Below are positions 53,568 to 63,109 of a stretch of DNA of 64,000 nucleotides, piece by piece; the stretch's first letter is position 1; every line of letters begins with the position of its first letter. The stretch comes from Sphingobacterium sp. xlx-96 (GTDB taxonomy: Bacteria > Bacteroidota > Bacteroidia > Sphingobacteriales > Sphingobacteriaceae), in NCBI RefSeq assembly GCF_011007365.1, contig NZ_WFKM01000004.1, positions 124,001 through 188,000 of the forward strand. The letters are read 5' to 3'. The notes beneath the pieces are model-generated. The model did no database searches, had not been told where the DNA came from, and worked only from the letters and a program-made list of their open reading frames with translations. A program made the position numbers and the translations under genes.

Positions 53568-55406
53568 CTAGGTCTCCGCAAATTGCTGCATATCTATTAA
53601 TCTTCGATACAATCCATTCTTTGTCAACAGTTCCGTATGTGCACCCACCTCCACAATCCTTCCTCCTTCTAATACCACAATTTTATCAGCGTTTTGTATC
53701 GTACTCAATCGATGGGCGATCACCACGGTAGTCCTATTTTCCATTAACTTATACAAAGAATCCTGTACCAGTCTTTCTGATTCGGTATCCAATGCCGATG
53801 TAGCCTCATCCAACAGCATAATAGGAGGGTTTTTGAGTACTGCCCGCGCTATACAGATCCGTTGCCGCTGTCCACCGGACAACTTAGTCCCACGATCCCC
53901 AATATTGGTATCATAACCGTCACTCGTCTGCAGTATGAAATCATGGGCATTCGCTATACGCGCAGCATGCTCTACTTCCTCCATTGTCGCAAATGGACTT
54001 CCAAAGGCAATATTATTAAAGATAGAATCATTAAACAATATAGAGTCTTGATTCACCGTACCTATTAAAGCTCGCAGTGAATCCTGATTCAAATCGCGTA
54101 AGTCTTTACCATCAAACCTGACAGCTCCGGAGGTCACGTCCATAAACCGAGGAATCAAATCGACTAGCGTAGACTTACCTCCCCCTGAAGGGCCGACTAA
54201 AGCCACCGTCTGCCCTTTCTCAATATTAAGATTAATACCGTTAAGCACATTACGATCACCATAGCTGAAATCCACACTATCAAACTGAATAGAATCTTCA
54301 AAAGTGTTCACGACCACAGCATCTTCTTTGTCCTTGACCAGATTTTTTTCATCAATCAGTTCCAGTACACGCTCTCCTGCTGCCAGTCCATTATGAATAC
54401 CACTAAAAGAGTCAGTCAACGCTTTCGCGGGGCGCATTACCTGAGAAAAGATACCGATATAGGTGATGAATGCTTCAGCATCTAAACTTCCTTCCCCCGA
54501 TAATACTAGACTACCGCCATACAACAGAATAATAGCCACCATCACTACTCCCAATAACTCGGACACAGGCGAACTCATCTGTTGACGTGCGGCCATTCTA
54601 CGCATAATAGAGGCAAAATGTTCATTCTCATCATGAAAACGATCCTTCACAAATCGTGTCGCGTTAAAGGACTTGATGATCTTTACACCCGACAAAGCTT
54701 CATCGAGATAAGTAATCATATTCGCAAAAGATTCTTGTCCAGCACGTGCCTCCTTTTTAAGACCTTTTACAATACGTGCGATCAAAAATGCAGATACCGG
54801 AATTACCGTCATGGAAAACAAAGTCAACTGAGGTGAAATGAGGAATAAAGTGACCAAATAAGCGATCAATTGAAGTGGTTCTTTAAAAACCACCTGAAGC
54901 GTCCCCGTTACTGAATACTGTACGGTACCGACATCCGAAGCTATTTTTGATATAACATCTCCCTTCCGTTGGTTGGTAAAGAAACCCAAATGCAAATTCA
55001 TTACATTATCAAAAACGGCCTTACGCAACCTTAATAAAGTATGTATTCTAAAATTTTCCATAATCCGTTGACAGAAATAACGGAATAGATTGGAAATAAA
55101 GACAGATATGACAATAATAACACAAATATACTTTAACGCACCATAAGGTCCTAGCTCATAGTATAAGCTATTGGACAAATAATTAAACCATTCCTTTATT
55201 TGGTAAAAATGTTCAGGTTTCTGCAATACAGGTGCGACAGCTTCGGCCACTTCTGCACTCCCCTTGAATAATACCGATAGCAATGGCATCAGCAATGCTA
55301 GATTTAATGTTCCAAATACAACAGTAATTATTGTACAGATAACATAAGGTATGGCAAATTTGCTTATCGGTTTAGCAAAAGATAATAGTCTAAAGTATGT
55401 CTTCAT
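53568..55406 (-). CDS. MsbA-like ABC exporter (membrane and ATPase domains fused)
   Basis: This 612-residue protein has six membrane helices in about residues 1-330 and an ABC ATPase in about 365-610. GPSGGGKST (about 403), LSGGQRQR (about 510) and LLDEATSAL (about 532) are Walker A, signature and Walker B; the switch histidine is in VVIAHRLSTIQ. Type IV exporters of this class flip lipid A precursors, other lipids or drugs. MsbA function is plausible since the organism should make lipopolysaccharide, but multidrug export cannot be excluded. A minus-strand TATTTTTG (55425-55432) is the likely -7 box. Confidence 0.9.
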   Translation of the reverse strand: MKTYFRLLSFAKPISKFAIPYVICTIITVVFGTLNLALLMPLLSVLFKGSAEVAEAVAPVLQKPEHFYQIKEWFNYLSNSLYYELGPYGALKYICVIIVISVFISNLFRYFCQRIMENFRIHTLLRLRKAVFDNVMNLHLGFFTNQRKGDVISKIASDVGTVQYSVTGTLQVVFKEPLQLIAYLVTLFLISPQLTLFSMTVIPVSAFLIARIVKGLKKEARAGQESFANMITYLDEALSGVKIIKSFNATRFVKDRFHDENEHFASIMRRMAARQQMSSPVSELLGVVMVAIILLYGGSLVLSGEGSLDAEAFITYIGIFSQVMRPAKALTDSFSGIHNGLAAGERVLELIDEKNLVKDKEDAVVVNTFEDSIQFDSVDFSYGDRNVLNGINLNIEKGQTVALVGPSGGGKSTLVDLIPRFMDVTSGAVRFDGKDLRDLNQDSLRALIGTVNQDSILFNDSIFNNIAFGSPFATMEEVEHAARIANAHDFILQTSDGYDTNIGDRGTKLSGGQRQRICIARAVLKNPPIMLLDEATSALDTESERLVQDSLYKLMENRTTVVIAHRLSTIQNADKIVVLEGGRIVEVGAHTELLTKNGLYRRLIDMQQFAET

Positions 55407-55903
55407 TTAAAAAATTAAGAACCACAAAAATAGAAAAAAACCTTCATCAATCCTATTCTTGAACCAGATGTACCATCGGCCGTTTATCGGCGGCATATCA
55501 GCTATCCAATCAAGCTTGTCCTATTAGGCACACCTAATTTACATATTTTACAGCCTTTAGCTATTTTGTCGCCAAATAATTCAACAAAGCGATTTTGTTT
55601 TTATAAATTTAGCACCAAATTTAAAAAAGGAGATTTGATGACAGTAAAAGTAAATGTCACCTCGACCTTATGGAGAGGTCTATGAACTGTATAGGATTAA
55701 TATATAACTTCTAGATCCCTCCACTTCGGTCGGGATGACGGCATAGTTTACAAATCTATCATGGGTAGGAAGTATGACGAGACAATCTGTATTTAAGCAA
55801 ATTAGATGGCACACCATTCCCGATTCTCGGGACGGGCTGTTCCTCAGGTTGGCAATGACGCCTATCGCTTCCTTTTTAGACACTGTTATGAAATAATTTA
55901 CAT
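55407..55903. repeat. Intergenic region with REP-like palindromic repeats
   Basis: There is no real gene here. At 55712-55741, ATCCC-TCCACTTCGGTC-GGGAT followed by GACGG is the repeat whose minus strand reads VIPTEVEGS when translated, a string seen in many unrelated spurious proteins. At 55813-55856 a second unit has CCCGA-TTC-TCGGG, then AGGTTGGCAATGACG. Both resemble dispersed palindromes of Bacteroidota genomes. The 106-codon minus-strand frame over them is therefore not called as a gene. Confidence 0.6.
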
Positions 55904-57067
55904 ATGAATATTGAAGTTGCGAAAAGGCTACAACAGACCGAGGAATATTACTTCTCGAAGAAGTTGAGAGAAATTGACGAGATGAACAAGGCCGGAGCAC
56001 AGGTAATCAATCTAGGTATAGGAAGCCCTGACCTACCACCGCACCCTGAAGTCATCCAAGTGCTGACCGAGCAAGCCGCTCAAGACAATACACATGGTTA
56101 TCAAAACTATAAAGGATCTCCTGTGTTACGTCAAGCGATGGCAGATTGGTATTCGCGATATTATCACGTTACTTTAAATCCAGCAACAGAAATTCTTCCA
56201 TTAATAGGATCCAAGGAAGGTATAGTACATATATGTATGACTTACCTTCAAGAAGGTGATGAAGTATTAATACCTAATCCAGGATACCCAGCCTATACAT
56301 CAGCGGCAAAGATCTCTGGCGCGACTATAGTGCCTTACGATCTATGTCAAGAAAACCATTGGTTGGTGGATTTTGACGCCTTAGAAAAAACAGATTTAAG
56401 CAAAGTAAAAATGATGTGGGTTAACTATCCACATATGCCAACAGGAGCATTGGCCAACAAAAGCTTCTTTGAAAAGCTAATTGCTTTTGGTAAAAAACAC
56501 AACATTTTAATCTGTCATGACAATCCATACAGCTTTATACTGAATGATTATCCGGAAAGTATCATGGCTGTTGATGGGGCTGCGGAAGTTGCTATAGAAC
56601 TAAACTCTTTAAGTAAATCGTCCAATATGGCCGGTTGGCGTATTGGTATGCTCGTTGCTAACGAAAACCGAATTAATGAGATTTTACGGTTCAAAAGTAA
56701 TATGGACTCAGGCATGTTCTTACCATTACAACTTGCAGCCTCAAAAGCACTATCTTTGGACAAATCATGGTATACCCAGTTGAACGAAGCCTATACACAG
56801 CGTCGCAAAAAGGTCTTTGAAATTATGGATCTATTAGGCTGTCAATACGATATCAATCAGGTTGGACTCTTCGTATGGGCCAAAGTTCCTGAGCAATATA
56901 CGGACGGCTATGCACTAAGTGATAAAGTGTTATATGACGCTAAAGTTTTTATAACTCCGGGCGGCATATTTGGTAATGCGGGAGATCGATATATCCGTAT
57001 TAGTCTATGCGCAAAAACGGAGGTTCTAGATAAGGCACTGGCACGAATCGGAATAATGGTTAAATAA
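55904..57067 (+). CDS. Class I/II aminotransferase paired with prephenate dehydrogenase
   Basis: This 387-residue fold-type I PLP enzyme has INLGIGSPDLPPHPEV at the N-terminus, YQNYKGSPVLRQAMADW, VNYPHMPTGA, the PLP lysine in SLSKSSNMAGWRIG and the C-terminal YIRISLC. The next gene is tyrA, 87 bases on, so transamination of 4-hydroxyphenylpyruvate or prephenate is the likely role in tyrosine and phenylalanine synthesis. LL-diaminopimelate aminotransferase (DapL) has similar motifs and is the main alternative. The ATG at 55904 is preceded by a region of REP-like repeats, and no clear promoter is seen. Confidence 0.82.
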   Translation: MNIEVAKRLQQTEEYYFSKKLREIDEMNKAGAQVINLGIGSPDLPPHPEVIQVLTEQAAQDNTHGYQNYKGSPVLRQAMADWYSRYYHVTLNPATEILPLIGSKEGIVHICMTYLQEGDEVLIPNPGYPAYTSAAKISGATIVPYDLCQENHWLVDFDALEKTDLSKVKMMWVNYPHMPTGALANKSFFEKLIAFGKKHNILICHDNPYSFILNDYPESIMAVDGAAEVAIELNSLSKSSNMAGWRIGMLVANENRINEILRFKSNMDSGMFLPLQLAASKALSLDKSWYTQLNEAYTQRRKKVFEIMDLLGCQYDINQVGLFVWAKVPEQYTDGYALSDKVLYDAKVFITPGGIFGNAGDRYIRISLCAKTEVLDKALARIGIMVK

Positions 57068-57154
57068 GGTTATCGAGTTATATTGTTACGGAGTTGTATG
57101 GTTGATAAGGCTATGAAATCTCCTATCTAATATCTCACATTTAAATACTATAAA

Positions 57155-57994
57155 ATGAACATAGCTATTGTCGGGATCGGATTAATTGGTGGATCTACAG
57201 CCATCCGATTGAAAGAAACAAAATCTTTCGACAAAATAATTGGGGTAGACAAAAACGAATCCAATCAAAAAAAAGCCCTACAGTTAGGCCTGGTAGATGA
57301 GATTATGTCTTTGGAAGACGCCATAAAGCAAGCCAAAGTAATTGTATTAACAGTACCCGTTGATGCAATTATGCAGTTGGCTCCTGCTATTCTTGATCAG
57401 ATTGACACACAGGTCGTCATCGATATGGGATCGACCAAAATAAATATATTGCAACTCATCGCCGATCATCCCAAACGAGGGCGTTACATCGCAGCCCATC
57501 CCATGGCAGGGACAGAGTATTCGGGACCCGAGGCGGCGATACCAAATTTGTTTAAAGACAAAAACATGGTATATGTCGATGCCTTCCGTACGGACGAAGA
57601 TGCCTTTGATATAGCTGATGCTATCACCGAACAGTTGGAGATGAAATCAGTATTTATGAATGCCGAAGAGCATGATATGCATACGGCATATGTTTCGCAT
57701 ATATCCCACTTGACTTCATTTGCGCTAGCATTGACGGTATTGGAAAAAGAAAAGTCACAGGGTCGGATTTTTGAACTAGCGGGTTCGGGCTTTGAGTCTA
57801 CCGTACGTCTTGCCAAATCATCGCCCGATATGTGGACACCTATATTTAAACAGAATAGAACTAATGTATTGGAAGTTTTGGAAGAACATATCAAGCAGTT
57901 GCAAAAACTACATCGTAAACTAGAAGATGAAGATTACGAAGGACTTCACAAACTGATAAAGAAGTCCAATAAGATAAAAAGGATTATAAAATAG
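57155..57994 (+). CDS. tyrA: Prephenate dehydrogenase
   Basis: This 279-residue protein has the NAD(P)-binding motif IVGIGLIGGS (4-13). VIDMGSTKINI, AAHPMAGTEYSGPEAA with the conserved histidine, and HDMHTAYVSHISHLTSFAL form the TyrA active site. It converts prephenate to 4-hydroxyphenylpyruvate. It has no fused chorismate mutase or ACT domain. It follows the aminotransferase in the same direction. A palindromic terminator ends it. Confidence 0.93.
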   Translation: MNIAIVGIGLIGGSTAIRLKETKSFDKIIGVDKNESNQKKALQLGLVDEIMSLEDAIKQAKVIVLTVPVDAIMQLAPAILDQIDTQVVIDMGSTKINILQLIADHPKRGRYIAAHPMAGTEYSGPEAAIPNLFKDKNMVYVDAFRTDEDAFDIADAITEQLEMKSVFMNAEEHDMHTAYVSHISHLTSFALALTVLEKEKSQGRIFELAGSGFESTVRLAKSSPDMWTPIFKQNRTNVLEVLEEHIKQLQKLHRKLEDEDYEGLHKLIKKSNKIKRIIK

Positions 57995-57998
57995 AATA

Positions 57999-58028
57999 AA
58001 AGAAGCAATGGTTAACCATTGCTTCTTT
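57999..58028. terminator. Bidirectional terminator between tyrA and the LOR-like gene
   Basis: Bases 58001-58026 are a perfect palindrome (half site AGAAGCAATGGTT), extended by A/T pairs on each side. It is 6 bases after the tyrA stop and overlaps the stop of the convergent gene. Confidence 0.75.
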
Positions 58029-58605
58029 CTATCAATACCATTAACATTAGACTCAAGACAAAACGTTCTTCATCCACTGCATCCGACGTCAGCTTATGTA
58101 CCGTAAATTTACGCCCGAAAAAAGAAGGTTCCTTTTTGATTTCGAATAATACCTGGCCATCACTATTGGACAATAAATAAGCAGGATTAAAGAAATAACC
58201 CGATAGTATACCTATCAATGGTATCTCTCCAAAAAGCCCATCCATAAATTTTGTCCAAGGATTTTTCTCTTGGATGGTATGATCGTGTGTATCCGTACTA
58301 TCCATCAATCGGAAGGTCGATCTCCATAGTGATCGAAGCGATTTTCTCCGCACCTTACCGACTACCCTACCTGAATGGTCGCTGATCGTAAACGTCTGTT
58401 GAAAATCAATCAACTTATCAGACACCAATTCATAAAGGAGATTAGTTTTGGATTCATCACTATAGATTTTAATCTGATCTCGCCATGCAAATATTTTCTC
58501 ACGTACATAACAAATGGTCTCACCTGATGCATCCTTAGCAATAAAGTCATTGGAAAGCGTTCCGATCTTGAATTGAAAATGCAGGGGATAGTTAAACGTA
58601 CTCAT
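58012..58605 (-). CDS. LURP-one/scramblase-related (Tubby-like fold) protein
   Basis: This protein has 197 residues from ATG 58603-58605 (MSTFNYPLHF). A longer start at 58632 would overlap the upstream gene and is less likely. The pattern is that of LURP-one-related/phospholipid scramblase-like barrels: FKIGTLSNDFIAKDASGETICYV, then FAWRDQIKIYSDES, FTISDHSGRVVGKVRRK, and VLFEIKKEPSFFGRKFTV. A hydrophobic helix near 118-140 (IPLIGILSGYFFNPAYLL) may be the central helix of the barrel. The family's function is unknown. It follows a four-helix membrane protein gene by 1 base, and the two probably work together at the membrane. Confidence 0.7.
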   Translation of the reverse strand: MSTFNYPLHFQFKIGTLSNDFIAKDASGETICYVREKIFAWRDQIKIYSDESKTNLLYELVSDKLIDFQQTFTISDHSGRVVGKVRRKSLRSLWRSTFRLMDSTDTHDHTIQEKNPWTKFMDGLFGEIPLIGILSGYFFNPAYLLSNSDGQVLFEIKKEPSFFGRKFTVHKLTSDAVDEERFVLSLMLMVLIERSNG

Positions 58606-58606
58606 A

Positions 58607-59134
58607 TTAATATTTCCATTTAAATTTATCAAACACCTTAGACCATAACCAGATCGGCCCCAATCCCATTAGACAAAAAAAGTGCTTTAGTCCCAAACCT
58701 TCCTCTTTTCTCATCAACACGAATAAAACGAGTGACGATACGAGAGCTATGCTCGAACATACCAACACTACCGAAGGTCCGCCATCCCGCTCTATATATT
58801 CGAGTTGCACAATAAAAAAACTCATAACAGCGATACAAAACAAGACTGCATACGACAATGTCGGTGCTAATTTCAGGTAACTATAGATTACCACAGCAAT
58901 AAATATAGATCCCCAATTCAGAAACGTATGGGCATTCATACGAATAAGAAAATCAAACTGCGGAAATGGAATCATCCATATCAATCCCATAAATCCAAAA
59001 AAAGCAAGTGCTAAAAACAGGGCGTAGAGTCCTTTATTTCCCAGCGAAAATGTATTATCCAATTCCTTAAAGTACTTATCTACCGGCCTAATCGGCGTTT
59101 CCTGTTGGTCCTGCTTCCTATTCTTCTTGTTCAT
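58607..59134 (-). CDS. Hypothetical four-helix membrane protein
   Basis: This protein has 175 residues. A hydrophilic, charged N-terminus (MNKKNRKQDQQETP) precedes four hydrophobic segments at about 35-55, 72-90, 93-112 and 122-142 (LYALFLALAFFGFMGLIWMI, WGSIFIAVVIYSYL, AVLFCIAVMSFFIVQL, VVLVCSSIALVSSLVLFVL). No family was recognised. The LOR-like gene starts directly after it. A -7 box (TACTTTTG, minus, 59139-59146) is only 4 bases before the ATG, so the mRNA may be leaderless. Confidence 0.7.
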   Translation of the reverse strand: MNKKNRKQDQQETPIRPVDKYFKELDNTFSLGNKGLYALFLALAFFGFMGLIWMIPFPQFDFLIRMNAHTFLNWGSIFIAVVIYSYLKLAPTLSYAVLFCIAVMSFFIVQLEYIERDGGPSVVLVCSSIALVSSLVLFVLMRKEEGLGLKHFFCLMGLGPIWLWSKVFDKFKWKY

Positions 59135-59339
59135 CCAACAAAAGTAAGCAATTATCTAGATTCTTACCCTCATTTGAAAGTATTTTAAACCATAACATAC
59201 CACATTCACAATTTCTAATTTTAAAGAAATCAATAACAGTGTTTTTATAAAAAGGTTGTCATCGTAAGTTTTTATTTATCAGAAAAAACAACTACCTTAA
59301 ATAACTGGTAATTAACTACAAAAGCTAATTATACTGATT

Positions 59340-62300
59340 ATGACCAAGTCATTTAACAACTATTACGTAGAAAGGATAAGTGCTATTATCGAATCCGAAA
59401 GTGCTGAACGCCAAAACCTGATCTTTGTTTTATTAGGGCAAACATCCCTGTGGCACTCGCTATTACCCTGCACCAATATTGCCGATAGCAGCCATTTAAT
59501 AAATGAAAATAAGCACCATTCCTATAGCAAGGACTGGTATGTGCAGATGCAAAACACATTAGCCCTAGTGAAAGACTATCACCTGATATCTTATGCACAG
59601 CTTTGCTACTTACAGGCCTATGCTGGCGACATTCCGCTGCCCTTTGTGGACCGCATGGTAGTTATTGAAGACAATCTACGCCAACTATTCCCCCTCTATG
59701 AAGAAGATTACATACAGACCAGCGGCCAAGATAATATAGATAGCAGACCGGCGGACCTACCGTTACACCACATCGAACAATGCGTACTGAACCAAAAATA
59801 TTATTATTCAACGCGCCGACCGACAAACAATTTTAAAGTTATCCCCCTTTTCCAAGAAGAAATAGAAGTTAAAAAAAACAGCCATAAAGATCCGGATGCG
59901 TACAACCTGTCCTTTGACAATTTCGCCTTAGACCTACTCATTAATGAGCACATCAATCAACCTATTTTTGGTACGACCACGACGATCACCTATTATGAAA
60001 AACAATTTCAGAACAACCGCTTATTGGGCGACCTTAAGAAATGGAACGCAGTATTAAGTCAATTTTCTGGAAAACTACAGTATAGTGCTATCGCGCAAAT
60101 TGAAGAGGACAGTCCCATACGAGAAGTAACGACCCAGTTATTGAAACAACATTGGGGGGCGGAAGCGACCTTCAGAACGCTTTTTATCTACAAGAACCCG
60201 GACCACACGAACGAAGTCATACCTATCTCGCAGGGCAATATCGTCGATACGATAATCGCGGCCTATGAAAACAGCAAAGTAGAGCAGGCAAACAGGGATG
60301 TATTCTTGACGGCACCTACCGGCGCAGGCAAATCACTTATTTTTCAACTTCCGGCCTTTCATATCTCAAATCAGGGCGATATCACTATTGTTATTTGTCC
60401 CCTGATCGCCTTAATGAAAGATCAGGTCGAGGCCATAGTCACGGAGCGAAATTTTGAAAAAATAGCCTACATCAATGGTGAGCTCTCTTTTTTAGAAAGA
60501 GAACGCATTATTCAGCAATGTCAATCCGGATTAATCGATATCCTATATATGTCGCCAGAGCTATTCCTGTCCTACGATATCACCTACTTTATAGGAAACC
60601 GAAAAATCGGTCTATTGGCTATAGATGAAGCACACCTCATCACAACCTGGGGCAGAGATTTCAGAGTAGACTACTGGTTTCTCGGCGAGCATCTGCGCAA
60701 ACTTCGTGAAGTAAACCTGCAGCATTTCATCGTTGTTGCCGTGACAGCTACAGCTGTATTCGGTGGTGCTAATGATATGGTTTTTGATAGCATCAATAGT
60801 CTTCATTTGAACAACCCATACCTCTATATCGGTCAAGTAAAACGAGAAGATATCACCTTTGTATTTCAGAACTACCCTGCTTTTGAAAAAAAACTCGAAG
60901 CCAACAAGCTCGAACAAACCATTTCCTTCAGCAAGCAGATTCACGAACTACAACTCAAAACACTCGTCTACACCCCCTATGCCAAACAGATTTCCAGCAT
61001 TATAGAAGCCCTGAACCAAGGATTTAGTACTATCGCTACAGGATATCATGGTAGTATGACCAGTGAGAATAAAAACTTCGCTTTAGAGCAATTCAAAACG
61101 AACAAAAGAAAAATAATGTTTTGTACCAAAGCATTCGGAATGGGTGTTGATATTCCCGATGTAGATATGGTCTATCACCATGCGCCATCTGGATTATTCT
61201 CAGATTATATCCAGGAAGTGGGCAGAGCGGCACGAAATCAAGACCTTAAGGGATTTGCTGCTATCAATTATCACCCTGATGACCTGCTGTATGCAAAAAC
61301 ACTGCATAAGATATCTACGATTACCTCCTATCAAATACAACTCGTACTACGAAAAATACTACTCGCCTATCACTGCAGTGCCAAGCAGAATAACCTGCTC
61401 CTATCGGCAGAGGACTTCGAGTATATATTTGACAAAGGTCAAGATGCCCAACAGAAGATGCTTACTTCATTGATGTTTCTGGAGAAAAACTACCTTCTTG
61501 AGCAAGGGTTCCCAGTATTCTCAGCAAGACCAAAAAAACGTTTTATAACAGGGTATGCCAAAGTTGCTGATGCGCATCTCGTAAAACTATCACATCTTTA
61601 CCCAAATACCTATGAACTGATCAGCACCCGAAAAAACGGCGAGCACATCATTGAATTTGACATCGAAAAATTCTGGAAACACTACGGGCAGAAACAAAAT
61701 TTCGAAAACTTAAAATTAGCATTTTACAATAATACGATTTTCGAAGAAGATAAGATCAGCCTAGAACCGCAGCTAAAGATAATGTTTGAACGCGCCAGAG
61801 GATCCTTCGAGGATCAATCCCGCAAACTGCAAGCAGTCTTCCATGCCATACAACAAACCCTCCAATCCTTTGAAGGTTTCTTTACGACCAATCAGTTTGA
61901 ATTCAAATTGAAAGAACTTATTACCGACCGATGGATGGTTCCCAAAATCAGCAACCTGCTTTTTACAGCCTATATCAACAGTTCTTATGGAAACCGTCAT
62001 CATGTTTCAAACGGTTTTTTGAAAAAGAGAACTTTTGGTGATGAACTAAAATACCTGAATGACCCCATAGCGAGTAAGACCACATTCGCCAGGCTGATGA
62101 CCCGATTCCATAATCTATTTGAAAACAACAGCAACCGTCGATCGAGTCGCTTTTGCACACAAAAAAACATCAACTCAGACAGCTATGTAAAATTGGGCAA
62201 CTTTCTTGAAACATTGGGGCTAGCCACCTTCGAAATCAAAGGAGGCGATAAAACTATGGTACATATCCGCATCAACGCGCCTAAGTACCTTGAAGTGGAT

Positions 62301-63059
62301 AGCAACAACGTTGAGTACAGCAATCAATTACTTGCCGACTCGACAGAGCGACAAGAAACCAGCTACGCCCTATTTAATCACTTTTTTCAAAACGACTGGA
62401 CCAACCAAAAGCGCTGGGAATTTATCGAAAATTACTTTTTAGGAGAGTCCATAGATAGCTTATTAATCCCCTATCCGCCGACAGGCGCCAACAAAGCTGA
62501 TCTAAAAAGTAGGCTGGAAAAAATTGCACATAGCGAAAAGAGCATAATCGAAGACTGTACTACGGTAGAAAGCGCCCCCGTATCTACCACCGAAGTCACG
62601 GACAGCAACCTACATATCTTTACCGCGACCAAAGATTCCGTACTCGAGCAGCGTAAATTGCTCACCATTCAAACCGGCGATGAGGTCCGGACAATGCGCG
62701 TTTCTGAATGGTTGATGTATGACCCCGTAGCCCTTGATAAAGAAAGAATTAAAATGGAGTTCAAGCTAGAAGGAAGGACCTATCAAATATTAAATTCTAA
62801 ATTAAGAACCCATCATTTCGATTATTACCGTGATACCCTGCGCTTACAAATGCACATCACTTTCCCCAAATATAGTACACCGGTAAAAGCCCTATTGCCT
62901 TATACCGACAAACCTGTTGAATTTTACAAATGGTGGTGTGACAACCCAAATGAAGTAACGCTGAATTTCAGAGAAAAATTAATACTGTTTGAGAAAGTCA
63001 ACGGTAAAAATCCGAAAACACTAAAAAGTGAACATAGAAAAATGATCGATCGAAAATAA
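59340..63059 (+). CDS. Large RecQ-like superfamily II helicase with unassigned N- and C-terminal regions
   Basis: This protein has 1239 residues. The helicase core lies at about 295-640: Walker A FLTAPTGAGKSLIFQLPAF (about 321), ICPLIALMKDQ, DEAH in LLAIDEAHLITTWG (about 428), VAVTATA, and KAFGMGVDIPDVD with the RecQ-type motif VI QEVGRAARN. About 290 residues precede it (YNLSFDNFALDLLINEHINQ and others) and about 590 follow. Neither part shows an RQC zinc site or HRDC domain. Ordinary RecQ is about 600-730 residues, so this is a distinct class. It should unwind DNA. A role in repair, recombination or phage defence is open; no nuclease or other defence gene is visible beside it. An AraC regulator follows. 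Confidence 0.85.
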   Translation: MTKSFNNYYVERISAIIESESAERQNLIFVLLGQTSLWHSLLPCTNIADSSHLINENKHHSYSKDWYVQMQNTLALVKDYHLISYAQLCYLQAYAGDIPLPFVDRMVVIEDNLRQLFPLYEEDYIQTSGQDNIDSRPADLPLHHIEQCVLNQKYYYSTRRPTNNFKVIPLFQEEIEVKKNSHKDPDAYNLSFDNFALDLLINEHINQPIFGTTTTITYYEKQFQNNRLLGDLKKWNAVLSQFSGKLQYSAIAQIEEDSPIREVTTQLLKQHWGAEATFRTLFIYKNPDHTNEVIPISQGNIVDTIIAAYENSKVEQANRDVFLTAPTGAGKSLIFQLPAFHISNQGDITIVICPLIALMKDQVEAIVTERNFEKIAYINGELSFLERERIIQQCQSGLIDILYMSPELFLSYDITYFIGNRKIGLLAIDEAHLITTWGRDFRVDYWFLGEHLRKLREVNLQHFIVVAVTATAVFGGANDMVFDSINSLHLNNPYLYIGQVKREDITFVFQNYPAFEKKLEANKLEQTISFSKQIHELQLKTLVYTPYAKQISSIIEALNQGFSTIATGYHGSMTSENKNFALEQFKTNKRKIMFCTKAFGMGVDIPDVDMVYHHAPSGLFSDYIQEVGRAARNQDLKGFAAINYHPDDLLYAKTLHKISTITSYQIQLVLRKILLAYHCSAKQNNLLLSAEDFEYIFDKGQDAQQKMLTSLMFLEKNYLLEQGFPVFSARPKKRFITGYAKVADAHLVKLSHLYPNTYELISTRKNGEHIIEFDIEKFWKHYGQKQNFENLKLAFYNNTIFEEDKISLEPQLKIMFERARGSFEDQSRKLQAVFHAIQQTLQSFEGFFTTNQFEFKLKELITDRWMVPKISNLLFTAYINSSYGNRHHVSNGFLKKRTFGDELKYLNDPIASKTTFARLMTRFHNLFENNSNRRSSRFCTQKNINSDSYVKLGNFLETLGLATFEIKGGDKTMVHIRINAPKYLEVDSNNVEYSNQLLADSTERQETSYALFNHFFQNDWTNQKRWEFIENYFLGESIDSLLIPYPPTGANKADLKSRLEKIAHSEKSIIEDCTTVESAPVSTTEVTDSNLHIFTATKDSVLEQRKLLTIQTGDEVRTMRVSEWLMYDPVALDKERIKMEFKLEGRTYQILNSKLRTHHFDYYRDTLRLQMHITFPKYSTPVKALLPYTDKPVEFYKWWCDNPNEVTLNFREKLILFEKVNGKNPKTLKSEHRKMIDRK

Positions 63060-63109
63060 AGACAACAATTGAAAGCGCTATATCCATCAATTTATCAAAA
63101 TGCCCTCCT

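Noticed and set aside
55680..56000. 106-codon minus-strand frame containing VIPTEVEGS
   Set aside because: It is a translation of REP-like palindromic repeats and runs into the 5' end of the aminotransferase gene. The string is a known mark of false genes.
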